Positions 16,758-26,066 of a stretch of DNA of 64,000 nucleotides are shown here, one piece after another. A program made the position numbers and the translations under genes. The notes beneath the pieces were generated by a model. It ran no database searches. It was not told the origin of the DNA and saw only the letters and a list, made by a program, of their open reading frames with translations. Position 1 is the first letter of the stretch. Every line of letters begins with the position of its first letter. Origin of the DNA: Lacibacter sp. H407 (GTDB lineage Bacteria > Bacteroidota > Bacteroidia > Chitinophagales > Chitinophagaceae); contig NZ_JBBKTU010000001.1 of NCBI RefSeq assembly GCF_037892605.1, positions 2,294,001-2,358,000 of the forward strand, read 5' to 3'.

Positions 16758-17869
16758 AAATATCGTAGGTTGGTTTTTGGAGATAGCGCCAGTAACGTCT
16801 CATACATCAGATGAATGGTGTTTTCAATGTCGCTTTTGTGCAACATTTCTACTGTTGTATGCATGTAACGCAATGGAATACTGATAAGCACAGATGGACA
16901 TCCATCATTTGCATAAGCAAACGAATCAGTATCAGTGCCAGTGCTCCGGCTTAGTGAACGCCATTGCACCGGAATTTTTTTCTTCTCAGCAACATCTGTT
17001 ACAAAGTCAAGTAATTTATTATGAACAGCCGGAGCTGTTGCAAGCGATGGTCCTTTACCGCAACTGATATCACCTTCTACAATTTTACTGATCATTGGTG
17101 TTGTGGTATCATGTGTAACATCAGTAACAATGGCAATATCCGGTTTAATACGGCGGGCGATCATTTCTGCACCACGTAAGCCAATTTCTTCCTGTACCGC
17201 ATTTACAATGTATAATCCGTATGGAAGTGTTTTTTTGTTTTCTTTCAGCAAACGTGCTACTTCAGCGATCATAAAACCACCAATGCGGTTATCAAATGCA
17301 CGGGCGATGTAATAGTCATGTGCCAGTTCATCAAACCCTTCTTCGTAGGTAACCACACAACCTACTTTAATACCTAATTCTTCAACTTCTTTTTTGGTAC
17401 GTGCACCGCAATCGAGCCACAGGTTATCAACTCTTGGTTGCGGTTCTTTAGCATCAGGATTACCAAGACGGGTATGGATAGCAGGCCATCCAAACACCGC
17501 TTTTATAATTCCTTTTTTACCATGGATCAACACACGTTTAGCGGGGGCGATCTGATGATCCACACCGCCATTTCGTTTCAGATAAATCAATCCTTCTGCT
17601 GTAATATAATTTACAAACCAGCTGATCTCATCAGCATGCGCTTCAATTACTACTTTGAAAGTATGTTGCGGATTAATAACACCTACTGCTGAACCATACG
17701 GATCAGTAAAGTGTGTATCAATATATGGCTTCAGATATTCGAGCCATACTTTTTGTCCGCTGGTTTCAAAACCAACCGGCGAATGTGTATTATGATAGTT
17801 CTTTAAAAAGTCGAGTGAAGTGTTGGTGAGAATGGATTTCTTCTTTGCTGATTTTGTTGCTTTTGCCAT
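16754..17869 (-). CDS. M42-family metalloaminopeptidase
   Basis: 371 residues. M42 enzymes are dodecameric cytosolic aminopeptidases with two metal ions. The ligand set is visible: H78 and D80 in EAHADEISW, D193 in ARAFDNRIGG, the general base/ligand pair E227-E228 in AVQEEIGLRG, D250 in IVTDVTHD, and the late His in YMHTTVEML. The Lys/Ala-rich first 12 residues are a short basic extension. Its stop overlaps the ATG of the small LDPGSGS gene, so it could be the first gene of the cassette, although its peptidase role does not obviously match the membrane genes. Confidence 0.92.
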   Translation of the reverse strand: MAKATKSAKKKSILTNTSLDFLKNYHNTHSPVGFETSGQKVWLEYLKPYIDTHFTDPYGSAVGVINPQHTFKVVIEAHADEISWFVNYITAEGLIYLKRNGGVDHQIAPAKRVLIHGKKGIIKAVFGWPAIHTRLGNPDAKEPQPRVDNLWLDCGARTKKEVEELGIKVGCVVTYEEGFDELAHDYYIARAFDNRIGGFMIAEVARLLKENKKTLPYGLYIVNAVQEEIGLRGAEMIARRIKPDIAIVTDVTHDTTTPMISKIVEGDISCGKGPSLATAPAVHNKLLDFVTDVAEKKKIPVQWRSLSRSTGTDTDSFAYANDGCPSVLISIPLRYMHTTVEMLHKSDIENTIHLMYETLLALSPKTNLRYL

Positions 17870-17957
17870 CGTATGAGTGCTTTCAGCAAATGTACGGGTT
17901 CAGTTCTTTTAAATAGCCGGGCAGTATTACTTTTTACCAACGTCTCGCCCGGGTTGG

Positions 17958-18809
17958 TCAGAGCAGGAGAAGCAAACTGAGAATGGATGAGAGAATAAGC
18001 AGGCCATCGACCCAGCCAAGATAGAAGTAATCGCTATTCTGTTTTTTCGAAATCCGAAGCAGATACATGGCAACAACTCCAGGTATCAATTGGAGCAAGT
18101 GTACATAAGTATCAAAGCGGATAGCTAAGAAAATAACAGAGAACGAATACAGTATTACGTTTACGATAAAGAACACCTGAAACTGTTGCTCATTCATAAT
18201 ATTGGCCGGCGTGTGTACGCCCATTTCAAAATCCCTTAGCCGGTCACGATAGTCAAAGATCATAGTGGCAATTGCTACCAATAGAAGCCGGCTGATAAAC
18301 AGAAACACTTCGTTGATGTTTGGCTCCACTTCAAAAAAAGCAAGCGGCAAAACTACAGTGGCATAAGCCCACACAAAACCTATAAAATAACTTTTGATGA
18401 AGGTGAGGAACGATGGCAGTTTGATGGGCTTTCGAAGTAATAACGGTGCTGTATAGGCTGCATTGAAAACAATGGCAAGTACAATATGTGTATTGATGCT
18501 TTTGATCTTCCACCAGAACCACAGAGTAGCCAGCAGCGATAAAATATTCAAAACAAAAGTGAAACGTTTTGTTTCGTTGAACCATTGCAGTTGTTCGGAT
18601 GCATTGCTTTTGGCAGCAGCAAAGCTGAAATGGGCATTGTAACTGAGTAATGTTGCAAAGAAAACGAAGGCGATCAGTGTAAGCGGATATTCAAATAAAG
18701 AATAGAATAATTTGGTTTGTACGCATAGAGCAGCGGCACAAAGTGCTATAATAATATGATGAAATAGTACAAAACGGAACAACTTTTGCATTAGTGCCCT
18801 TGCATACAT
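17958..18809 (-). CDS. UbiA-like polytopic membrane protein
   Basis: 283 residues with about eight hydrophobic segments. The overall pattern and the motif IFDYRDRLRDFEMGVHTPA (second Asp-rich motif of UbiA prenyltransferases, around residue 185) suggest a UbiA relative. The first Asp-rich motif, usually NxxxDxxxD, is replaced by YNAHFSFAAAKS, so catalysis by the usual mechanism is doubtful. A start at 18791 (MQKLFRF) is possible; 18809 lies 3 bp after the stop of the upstream lipoprotein gene. The function is unknown. Confidence 0.65.
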   Translation of the reverse strand: MYARALMQKLFRFVLFHHIIIALCAAALCVQTKLFYSLFEYPLTLIAFVFFATLLSYNAHFSFAAAKSNASEQLQWFNETKRFTFVLNILSLLATLWFWWKIKSINTHIVLAIVFNAAYTAPLLLRKPIKLPSFLTFIKSYFIGFVWAYATVVLPLAFFEVEPNINEVFLFISRLLLVAIATMIFDYRDRLRDFEMGVHTPANIMNEQQFQVFFIVNVILYSFSVIFLAIRFDTYVHLLQLIPGVVAMYLLRISKKQNSDYFYLGWVDGLLILSSILSLLLLL

Positions 18810-18812
18810 TTA

Positions 18813-19286
18813 CTAAAAAGGCAAAAGTATAGCTTCGGTGCGTAATGTATCGCTGGTATTTCCTGCCTTATCAGTAATGGCGAAATTAAAGTAAGAAGTG
18901 TCAGGATCGGTACATTGATTGGTAATGATAGCGTAACCGGGTAATGAAATGTTCGCAAATTTTACACGGAGCAATACTTTTTGGTTTGCACTGCCTGGGT
19001 ATTCAGGTACAGGGTAAATAAGTCCGATAATGGTACTGCTGGTTGTGCAGGTCGGATTTTGTCCCGCATACACTTTGTCAATATAAATTTCACCCTGCAC
19101 ATCTCCTTCGGCATCGGTCACTTCAAGTTCAAATTCCAGAATGGCACCGTTTGTTCCCCCGCCGCTTTGTACGTTCGCAGTTTTTATTTCTTTTAGCTTG
19201 ATCTGTGGCTTTGTCGTAAAGTTGTCTTTCTTACAGGCCGTAAAGAGCGCAGCGAATAAAAAAAGATATAATAGTTTTGCTTTCAT
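18813..19286 (-). CDS. Small lipoprotein of unknown function
   Basis: 157 residues. MKAKLLYLFLFAALFTACKKDN is a lipoprotein signal with Cys18 in the lipobox. The mature part is a beta-rich domain (ILEFELEVTDAEGDVQGEIYIDKVYAG, then LRVKFANISLPGYAIITNQC and SYFNFAITDKAGNTSDTLRT), resembling an Ig-like extracellular domain. The longer frame up to 19685 is rejected because the signal peptide begins at 19286 and the extension covers the divergent gene. It is co-directional with the UbiA-like gene, 3 bp apart. Confidence 0.75.
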   Translation of the reverse strand: MKAKLLYLFLFAALFTACKKDNFTTKPQIKLKEIKTANVQSGGGTNGAILEFELEVTDAEGDVQGEIYIDKVYAGQNPTCTTSSTIIGLIYPVPEYPGSANQKVLLRVKFANISLPGYAIITNQCTDPDTSYFNFAITDKAGNTSDTLRTEAILLPF

Positions 19287-19334
19287 GCGGAAATATTCTG
19301 TTTCAAATTTAAGCATTAATAATCCACTAAAAAA

Positions 19335-20315
19335 TTGATTCCATCGTTTGTTAACAATCTTTTTGAGGTAGGACCCGCTTCTTTCAACAAAGCGGCCCTT
19401 GATGGCTTTCGTTTTCAGTATGAAACCAACGAAGTGTACCGTCGTTTTTGTGACGCACTCCAGTTTCAGGCAAATAATATACCTGATTATACCAGCATTC
19501 CCTTTTTGCCAATTGGTTTCTTCAAAACAAAGCAGCTGATGAGTACCATATTTGAGCCGGAAGCTGTTTTTGAAAGCAGTGGCACTACGCAAACTATTCA
19601 AAGCCGGCATTATGTAAAAAGTATTGCTTTGTACGAGCAGGCATTTTTCAATGGATTTGACTTGCAGTATGGAGCCCCGGAACAATTCTGTATACTGGGA
19701 TTATTGCCTTCTTATCTTGAACGAAGTCATTCTTCGCTGGTTTATATGGTGAAACGCCTGATGGATAAAAGTGCACATCCTGCCAATGGGTTTTACCTGC
19801 ATGAGTTTAAAAGGTTGGCAAATACAATAATGGAGCTTGAAGAAAAGAAGCAGCCAACGTTATTATTTGGTGTTACGTTTGCATTGCTTGATTTTGCTGA
19901 ACAATTTGAATTACCTCTTCGGTACACAACTATTTTGGAAACAGGTGGTATGAAAGGACGTAGAGAAGAGTTGACACGTGAAGAGGTTCATTTGCAATTG
20001 AAAAAAAGTTTTGGGTTGCCATCGATCCATTCAGAATACGGTATGACGGAATTATTAAGCCAGGCCTATTCAACAGGTGATGGAATTTTTCGTTGTCCAC
20101 CGTGGATGAAAGTATTGGTGCGTGATGAAGACGATCCGCTGCATATCCGCACAAAAGGGAAAGGAGCTATTAATATTATTGACCTTGCCAATATTTATTC
20201 CTGCTGCTTTATTGCTACGGATGATGTGGGCGAAGTATTTGAAGATGGCAGTTTTCGTATCCTTGGCCGTATGGATAACAGCGATATCAGAGGCTGCAGT
20301 TTGCTGGCACTGTAG
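19335..20315 (+). CDS. LuxE/PaaK-like acyl-protein synthetase family protein
   Basis: 326 residues of the adenylate-forming superfamily, LuxE branch. The phosphate-binding loop is FESSGTTQ (79-86), and the adenine motif is HSEYGMTELLSQAYS near residue 230. This family activates fatty or aryl acids as acyl-AMP. The only in-frame start is TTG at 19335 (an upstream TAA lies at 19320-19322), so it is a rare TTG-initiated gene. It lies 98 bp upstream of rlmK in the same direction. The substrate is unknown. Confidence 0.8.
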   Translation: MIPSFVNNLFEVGPASFNKAALDGFRFQYETNEVYRRFCDALQFQANNIPDYTSIPFLPIGFFKTKQLMSTIFEPEAVFESSGTTQTIQSRHYVKSIALYEQAFFNGFDLQYGAPEQFCILGLLPSYLERSHSSLVYMVKRLMDKSAHPANGFYLHEFKRLANTIMELEEKKQPTLLFGVTFALLDFAEQFELPLRYTTILETGGMKGRREELTREEVHLQLKKSFGLPSIHSEYGMTELLSQAYSTGDGIFRCPPWMKVLVRDEDDPLHIRTKGKGAINIIDLANIYSCCFIATDDVGEVFEDGSFRILGRMDNSDIRGCSLLAL

Positions 20316-20413
20316 GGAAATCGAAAGTGGGAAGTCGAAAATACAGAAACACTTAGGGAGAATGAAAAGCACAAGATCTATAACTCATCACTCATTATTC
20401 ATCACTCATCACC

Positions 20414-21361
20414 ATGCTCTCAGATAAATTACAAATGTTTCAGAACCGGTTAACGAAAGTGTACAAACACCGGAGTAAACAGGCTAAACGTATGGGCATC
20501 AGTTGTTACAGGTTGTACGATAAAGATCTTCCTGAATTTCCTGTGAGCATTGATCTATATGACAGCAGGGTTTGTGTGAGCGAATACAAAGCGAAACATA
20601 ATCTTACAGAAGAAGAACATCTGGATTGGCTGGATGGAACGGTGCAGGTAATTGCAAACGTATTGCAGATCAGTGATGAACAGATATATACAAAAGAACG
20701 AAGAAGAAAAAGCGATCGGCATGCCCAGTATCAAAAAACTGCCGAAGAAAAAGAGTTTTTTGAAGTGCAGGAAAATGGGTTGAAATTTTTGGTGAACCTT
20801 TCTGATTATCTGGACACAGGTTTGTTTCTAGATCACCGCACTACAAGAAAAATGGTGATGGAAGAAGCAACCGGAAAAAAAGTATTGAACCTGTTTGCTT
20901 ATACCGGTTCTTTCAGCGTGTATGCTGCTGCTGGAGGTGCAGAAGAAGTAATAACCGTTGACCTGTCGAATACCTATATCGACTGGGCGAAGAAAAATTT
21001 TGAAACTAATTTTCTTATTGATCAAAAGAAATACAAATTTGAAGTGGCAGATGTAAAACAATATTTACAAACGCTTACACCGAACACATTCGATCTGGTG
21101 GTGATGGATCCTCCTACGTTCAGCAACAGTAAAAAGATGAAAGATTTTCTGGATATCCAGCAGGATCATGTTGAGTTGTTGAATCAAACATTGAAAGCAA
21201 TGAAGCCCGGTGCTGTTTTATATTTCAGCAATAATGCCCGGAAGTTTGAATTGCAGGAAGCAGAAATTCAGGCATCGTCAATTAAGGACATTACGAAAGC
21301 AACCACACCCTTCGACTTTGAAGGAAAACTACAACGCTGGTGCTGGCGAATGATCAAATAA
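20414..21361 (+). CDS. rlmK: 23S rRNA methyltransferase, RlmK type (stand-alone)
   Basis: 315 residues matching the C-terminal half of E. coli RlmKL, which makes m7G in 23S rRNA (position 2069 in E. coli). Matches include ISCYRLYDKDLPEFPVSIDLY, the RR.KS...YQK segment, FLVNLSDYLDTGLFLDHR, motif I LNLFAYTGSFSVYAA and the catalytic DPPTFSNSK. The N-terminal RlmL half is absent, as is usual in Bacteroidota. The ATG at 20414 follows closely on a short repeat of ATCACTCATT words. Confidence 0.9.
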   Translation: MLSDKLQMFQNRLTKVYKHRSKQAKRMGISCYRLYDKDLPEFPVSIDLYDSRVCVSEYKAKHNLTEEEHLDWLDGTVQVIANVLQISDEQIYTKERRRKSDRHAQYQKTAEEKEFFEVQENGLKFLVNLSDYLDTGLFLDHRTTRKMVMEEATGKKVLNLFAYTGSFSVYAAAGGAEEVITVDLSNTYIDWAKKNFETNFLIDQKKYKFEVADVKQYLQTLTPNTFDLVVMDPPTFSNSKKMKDFLDIQQDHVELLNQTLKAMKPGAVLYFSNNARKFELQEAEIQASSIKDITKATTPFDFEGKLQRWCWRMIK

Positions 21362-21490
21362 AAGAGAAACACGTATATTTCCCTTGTAGTATTACGTACG
21401 CATTTGAGTACATAAACAAAGCGCTGGAATTGGAATTTACAGTTATTAGAAGTACTTTTTCAGTCTCAAAAGTCCTCAAAATCCAGAACT

Positions 21491-23713
21491 ATGAAACCAG
21501 TACTTCCTTCACTAAAGGGCAATCCCCGTTTTAAACAGGTTTTTGTATTTGCCGCAGTAGGATTAATTCTATTTGCAGGCATCGGTATGAATTTCATGAT
21601 TGAGTCAAAAGTACTTCGATCGGTAAAGGAACATACTGCACAAAGCGATTCTGTTAGTAAGCACCAGCAATACCAACAGATCGTGGAAAAAACAATGTTT
21701 CTCATTACACAGAGCGATCACAATCTCGAAGATTATCTGCAAACCGGGGCGCTTTCCAAGAAAGAAGGGTTTTCGAAAAATATCACAGCTATTGAACAAA
21801 ACTTAACGGAAGTCAAAAGTACTTATGCCGGTTATGTGCCGAAATACCTGGTGAACATTTTTGTACATAAAGCAGCGAATAGAATTGAGATGAATAAAAC
21901 TATTCTCAGTGTGTATGACAACGAAGGGCAGTCGAATGCACTTGCTTTGATCGATGGCGAACAATACAAATCATCTTTAAAGCAAATAACACTGGGTGCG
22001 CAAGAGTTGATTGGTGCATTGGGATTGGAAATTGCACAACTCAATAAAGCGATCGGTGCCGAAAAAGCAGAAATGCTGAGCCTTGATAAAAAGTGGAATA
22101 TTGTTTCGCTGATCTTTATGTCAATCATCGCCTTGCTGGTATTGTATAAAATGATCGAAACAAACAGACTTAACGAAAACCTTTCTGTAGCTATTCAGAA
22201 AGAACAGCAGGCGCAATTGGTGAAAGATCAGTTCATCTCCAACGTTACACATGAACTACGTACACCGCTCAACTCCATTATCGGTTATACAAACCTGTTA
22301 TTGAAGAAGGAACATACACCTGAGAACAGGCAGTGGATCCAATCAATGAAAATATCGGGCAATTTATTAATGGAAGTGATCAATGATGTGCTGGATTATT
22401 CTAAACTGGAATCGGGTCATCTGCAATTTGCAAAAGAACCATTACAGTTGAATACGGTAATGGATAATTTATACAACGTTTTACTGAATAGAGCGGAAAG
22501 TAAAAATCTTTCACTGGTTGTGGAAATGGAGAACGATGTGCCCATGCATTTGTTAGGCGATGAGAAAAAACTAATGCAAATTTTGGTAAACCTCACCGGT
22601 AACTCCATCAAATTTACAGAAGAGGGAACTGTGAAAGTACAGGCATCATTGCTAAAGAATGGAAACGACAAAGCGTGGATCAGCTTTGTGGTACAGGATA
22701 CAGGTATTGGTATTGATGAGGAAAAACTTCCACATGTATTCGAACGGTTTTACCAGGTTGAATCGGGTACTTCAAAAAAATATTTCGGAACAGGATTAGG
22801 CCTGCCTATTGTAAAGCAGTTAGTGGAAATGCAGGGTGGTGAGATCAGTGCAAGTTCAATTCCGGGCGAAGGAACAAGGTTCGAAGTATTGCTGCCATTT
22901 GCATTGAATCAATCACCTATTGTTGAAGCTGAAATAACTATAACAGAAAGGAATCAACAACCTTTAGTATCAAAGCGTATTTTGATTGTTGATGACAATG
23001 AAATGAACCGTGACCTGATGGGCTATTTACTCAAAGAACATCATTTCCAATATGAAAAAGCAGAGAATGGGATCATTGCTTTGCAAATGTTACAGCAACA
23101 TAGCTTTGATTTTATTTTAATGGATATTCAAATGCCCGGCATAAGTGGAATTGAAACAACCAAACGGATCAGGGCTGAATTAAAGTTGCAAACACCAATC
23201 ATTGGCTTAAGTGCATTTTGCCAGGCTGAAGAACAACAGGCAGCGATTAATTCGGGTATGAATGCTTACCTCACCAAGCCTGTGGATGAAGTAAAATTAT
23301 TCGAACTGCTGAATCACTACAACGATTGGGATACACAACCGGCACAAAAAAATAATACACAACTCAAACTGGTGAATATTGAATACCTGCAACGACTCAC
23401 CGGCGGTAAAAAAGAAAATATTGAAGATCTACTTGCAAAAGCCTTTGATTTTTTACCGGGCGAAATAAAAAAATTACAGGAATCCTTCGCAGCTGAAGAT
23501 CCGGCATTACTGAAAGAAGTGGCGCATAATATGAAATCTACATTACGCATATTAGGCGTAGCAGAAGATATATCCGGAAAAGTAATTTTGATTGAAAAAG
23601 GAGATATTTCTGTTACTGCTGAGAAAGAGCAAATCAAACATCTGATCGATGAAATTGATAATTCTGTGCAGGTAGTATTGCAGGAACTGCGGGAATATCT
23701 TGCCGCCGCTTAA
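21491..23713 (+). CDS. Hybrid histidine kinase with REC and HPt domains
   Basis: 740 residues. Order: transmembrane helix about 15-32, an extracytoplasmic helical region of about 165 residues resembling CHASE3, a second helix about 205-222, HisKA with H254 in FISNVTHELRTPLNSIIG, HATPase (NLTGNSIKFTEEG, DTGIGIDEEKLPHVFERF, GTGLGLPI), a receiver domain with phospho-acceptor D545 in FILMDIQMPG, and a C-terminal HPt with H679 in EVAHNMKST. All phosphorelay residues are present. No DNA-binding output domain is fused, so a separate response regulator must exist outside the window. The signal is unknown. Confidence 0.92.
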   Translation: MKPVLPSLKGNPRFKQVFVFAAVGLILFAGIGMNFMIESKVLRSVKEHTAQSDSVSKHQQYQQIVEKTMFLITQSDHNLEDYLQTGALSKKEGFSKNITAIEQNLTEVKSTYAGYVPKYLVNIFVHKAANRIEMNKTILSVYDNEGQSNALALIDGEQYKSSLKQITLGAQELIGALGLEIAQLNKAIGAEKAEMLSLDKKWNIVSLIFMSIIALLVLYKMIETNRLNENLSVAIQKEQQAQLVKDQFISNVTHELRTPLNSIIGYTNLLLKKEHTPENRQWIQSMKISGNLLMEVINDVLDYSKLESGHLQFAKEPLQLNTVMDNLYNVLLNRAESKNLSLVVEMENDVPMHLLGDEKKLMQILVNLTGNSIKFTEEGTVKVQASLLKNGNDKAWISFVVQDTGIGIDEEKLPHVFERFYQVESGTSKKYFGTGLGLPIVKQLVEMQGGEISASSIPGEGTRFEVLLPFALNQSPIVEAEITITERNQQPLVSKRILIVDDNEMNRDLMGYLLKEHHFQYEKAENGIIALQMLQQHSFDFILMDIQMPGISGIETTKRIRAELKLQTPIIGLSAFCQAEEQQAAINSGMNAYLTKPVDEVKLFELLNHYNDWDTQPAQKNNTQLKLVNIEYLQRLTGGKKENIEDLLAKAFDFLPGEIKKLQESFAAEDPALLKEVAHNMKSTLRILGVAEDISGKVILIEKGDISVTAEKEQIKHLIDEIDNSVQVVLQELREYLAAA

Positions 23714-23836
23714 TCTTTTTGAGTCACTCGCTTTCAAGGGTCGGTCACCCGCCTGTATTTTTTGGGTGGTCCACCAGATTAGTATTAACTGTATGATTTC
23801 TATTCTTCGCTTATCTTGCAATCAAATACGATTGCA

Positions 23837-24532
23837 ATGAACAAAGTTGTTTCCAATGCCGATGAAGCAATAAAAGATATTCCCGATGGAGCAACCCTTA
23901 TGCTTGGTGGTTTTGGTTTGTGCGGCATTCCCGAAAACTGTATTTCCGCTTTAGTAAAAAAAGGAACAAAACACCTTACATGCATTTCCAACAATGCAGG
24001 TGTTGATGATTTTGGTATTGGCTTAATGCTGAAACAAAAGCAGGTAAAAAAAATGATCTCCTCTTATGTTGGTGAAAATGCAGAATTTGAACGCCAGTTG
24101 CTGAGTGGTGAATTGGAAGTAGAACTAATTCCCCAAGGAACATTGGCTACCCGATGCATGGCAGCCGGTTATGGAATGCCTGCTATTTATACACCAGCCG
24201 GAGTTGGAACAGAAGTAGCCGAGGGAAAAGAAGTCCGGAATTTCAACGGGAAAGATTATTTACTTGAATATGCGTTTGATGCAGACTATGCCATTGTAAA
24301 AGCATGGAAGGGCGATACAATGGGCAATCTCATATTTAAAGACACCGCAAGAAACTTTAATCCATTAATGGCAATGGCAGGCAAGATCACTATTGCTGAA
24401 GTGGAAGAATTGGTTGAACCGGGAGTGTTAGATGCAAACGAAATTCACACACCGGGCATTTATGTGCATCGCATTTTCAAAGGAACGAATTATGAAAAGC
24501 GGATTGAACAGAAGACAGTAAGAAAGAAATAA
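23837..24532 (+). CDS. scoA: 3-oxoacid CoA-transferase subunit A
   Basis: 231 residues. It carries [18 protein letters not shown] (CoA-binding [10 protein letters not shown] at 24-33), [16 protein letters not shown] and the usual AKPYG-like central part replaced by [16 protein letters not shown]. The enzyme moves CoA from succinyl-CoA to acetoacetate, or a similar pair, in ketone-body or branched-chain use. ATG 23837 is preferred to the TTG at 23816. A TATCTTG box at 23812-23818 may be the -7 element. Subunit B follows after a palindromic repeat. Confidence 0.9.
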   Translation: MNKVVSNADEAIKDIPDGATLMLGGFGLCGIPENCISALVKKGTKHLTCISNNAGVDDFGIGLMLKQKQVKKMISSYVGENAEFERQLLSGELEVELIPQGTLATRCMAAGYGMPAIYTPAGVGTEVAEGKEVRNFNGKDYLLEYAFDADYAIVKAWKGDTMGNLIFKDTARNFNPLMAMAGKITIAEVEELVEPGVLDANEIHTPGIYVHRIFKGTNYEKRIEQKTVRKK

Positions 24533-24604
24533 ACCACAAAGCCACAGAGACACAAAGCAGCACGAAGCCTTTGTGGAACTTTGCGCCTTGGAGTCTTCGT
24601 GGTT
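24532..24604. repeat. Palindromic CACAAAG repeat between scoA and scoB
   Basis: AACCACAAAG at the left end and CTTCGTGGTT at the right end face each other, with the inner words ACACAAAG and CTTTGTGG also complementary. The 73-bp imperfect palindrome is probably a dispersed intergenic repeat rather than a terminator, as it splits two subunits of one enzyme. Confidence 0.6.
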
Positions 24605-24617
24605 CAAAAATTATCAT

Positions 24618-25274
24618 ATGGCTTTAACAAAAGAACAAATTGCCCAACGCATCGCCAAAGAATTAAAAGATGGATTCTATGTAAACCTTGGCATTGGAAT
24701 TCCAACCTTGGTGGCGAATTATATTCCTGCAGGCATTCATGTAGAATTACAAAGTGAAAATGGATTGCTGGGCATGGGACCCTTTCCATTTGAAGGGGAA
24801 GAGGATCCCGATCTCATCAACGCAGGTAAACAAACCATCACCACATTACCCGGCTCTGCTTTTTTTGATAGCGCCATGAGCTTTGGAATGATCCGTGCAG
24901 GAAAAGTTGATCTCACGGTACTTGGGGCAATGGAAGTAAGTGAGCAAGGTGATATTGCCAATTGGAAAATTCCGGGCAAGATGGTGAAAGGAATGGGTGG
25001 AGCCATGGATCTTGTTGCAAGTGCAAAAAATATTATTGTGGCCATGATGCATACCAATCCAAAAGGCGAAAGCAAATTGTTACCGCAATGTGCCTTGCCT
25101 TTAACAGGAACAAAATGCGTCAAGAAAATCGTCAGCGATCTCGCCGTTTTGGATGTAACTCCCGATGGATTTAAATTACTGGAACGTGCTCCCGGTGTTT
25201 CAGTGGAAGAAATTGTTTCAAAGACCGCAGGAAAGTTGATCGTAGAAGGTGAAATACCTGAGATGACATTTTGA
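24618..25274 (+). CDS. scoB: 3-oxoacid CoA-transferase subunit B
   Basis: 218 residues. The active-site glutamate that forms the CoA thioester is E47 in LQSENGLLG; VNLGIGIPTLVANYI precedes it, and the GAMEVSEQGDIANWKIPGKM region is typical. ATG 24618 (MALTKEQIAQRIA) fits the family. The longer frame from 24573 runs into the repeat. It forms a heterodimer or tetramer with ScoA. A strong bidirectional terminator follows. Confidence 0.92.
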   Translation: MALTKEQIAQRIAKELKDGFYVNLGIGIPTLVANYIPAGIHVELQSENGLLGMGPFPFEGEEDPDLINAGKQTITTLPGSAFFDSAMSFGMIRAGKVDLTVLGAMEVSEQGDIANWKIPGKMVKGMGGAMDLVASAKNIIVAMMHTNPKGESKLLPQCALPLTGTKCVKKIVSDLAVLDVTPDGFKLLERAPGVSVEEIVSKTAGKLIVEGEIPEMTF

Positions 25275-25296
25275 AAAATGAAATTATAATGCAATA

Positions 25297-25327
25297 AAAA
25301 ATCCCGGTTACTACAACCGGGATTTTT
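25297..25327. terminator. Bidirectional terminator between scoB and peroxiredoxin
   Basis: AAAAATCCCGGTT (25297-25309) and AACCGGGATTTTT (25315-25327) form a perfect 13-bp palindrome around a 5-nt loop, with T-tracts on both strands between convergent genes. Confidence 0.92.
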
Positions 25328-25343
25328 ATTTGAACGCTGACAA

Positions 25344-26066
25344 TTAAACCAATTCAGCTTCTAATTCCAGTTCTTCTTTTGGCAATGGTTTCATACAGAA
25401 GAACCAATCTTTACAATACACATCCTTTTCTTTACCAGCCATGCGTTCCTTTGCAACACCACAACTGTTAGCCGGTGGCACTATCACATCTTCACCCGGA
25501 ATCCAATCGGCAGGAAGTGCCACTGCATGTTTGTCGGCTGTTTGTAGGCCCATCAATACACGTTTCAATTCTTTAAAATTGCGACCTAATGAAAGTGGAT
25601 AATAGATGATGGCTCTGATGATGCCCTTTGGATCAATGAAGAACACAGCTCTCACTGCTTTAGTAGAACTTTCTCCGGGTTGTATCATGCCATACATTTT
25701 GGCAATTTCCATTGTAATATCTTCAATCAAAGGAAACTTTACTTCTACATCTTTCCAACCACGAAATTCAATTTTATCTTTGATAGTTCGTAGCCATGCA
25801 ATATGACTGTATAATCCATCCACACTCAATCCCACTAATTGTGTATTGAGTTTTGCAAATTCAGGCTCCATTTTAGCGAAGGTCATAAACTCAGAGGTGC
25901 AGACGGGTGTAAAGTCGGCCGGATGGCTAAACAGTACGATCCATTTACCTTGATAATCGTTGGGGAAATGAATATTGCCTTGTGTGGTTACTGCAGTAAA
26001 CGAAGGAGCTGGATCGCCGATGCGTGGCATACTGATTGCAGTTGGGTTTTCTATTTCGTTGAACAT
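25344..26066 (-). CDS. Peroxiredoxin of the Prx6/archaeal type
   Basis: 240 residues. The peroxidatic cysteine is C56 in HPADFTPVCTSE. A long C-terminal arm carries C202, C218 and C224 (SCGVAKERMAG..., VYCKDWFFC), as in the archaeal two-cysteine Prx6 enzymes, where such cysteines act as resolving residues. It reduces H2O2 and alkyl peroxides in the cytosol; the reductant is not apparent here. It is convergent with scoB. The 400 bp upstream hold no gene. Confidence 0.92.
   Translation of the reverse strand: MFNEIENPTAISMPRIGDPAPSFTAVTTQGNIHFPNDYQGKWIVLFSHPADFTPVCTSEFMTFAKMEPEFAKLNTQLVGLSVDGLYSHIAWLRTIKDKIEFRGWKDVEVKFPLIEDITMEIAKMYGMIQPGESSTKAVRAVFFIDPKGIIRAIIYYPLSLGRNFKELKRVLMGLQTADKHAVALPADWIPGEDVIVPPANSCGVAKERMAGKEKDVYCKDWFFCMKPLPKEELELEAELV

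Noticed and set aside
18813-19685. Longer version of the small lipoprotein gene
   Set aside because: The extra 133 codons precede a good lipoprotein signal and overlap the divergent LuxE-like gene.
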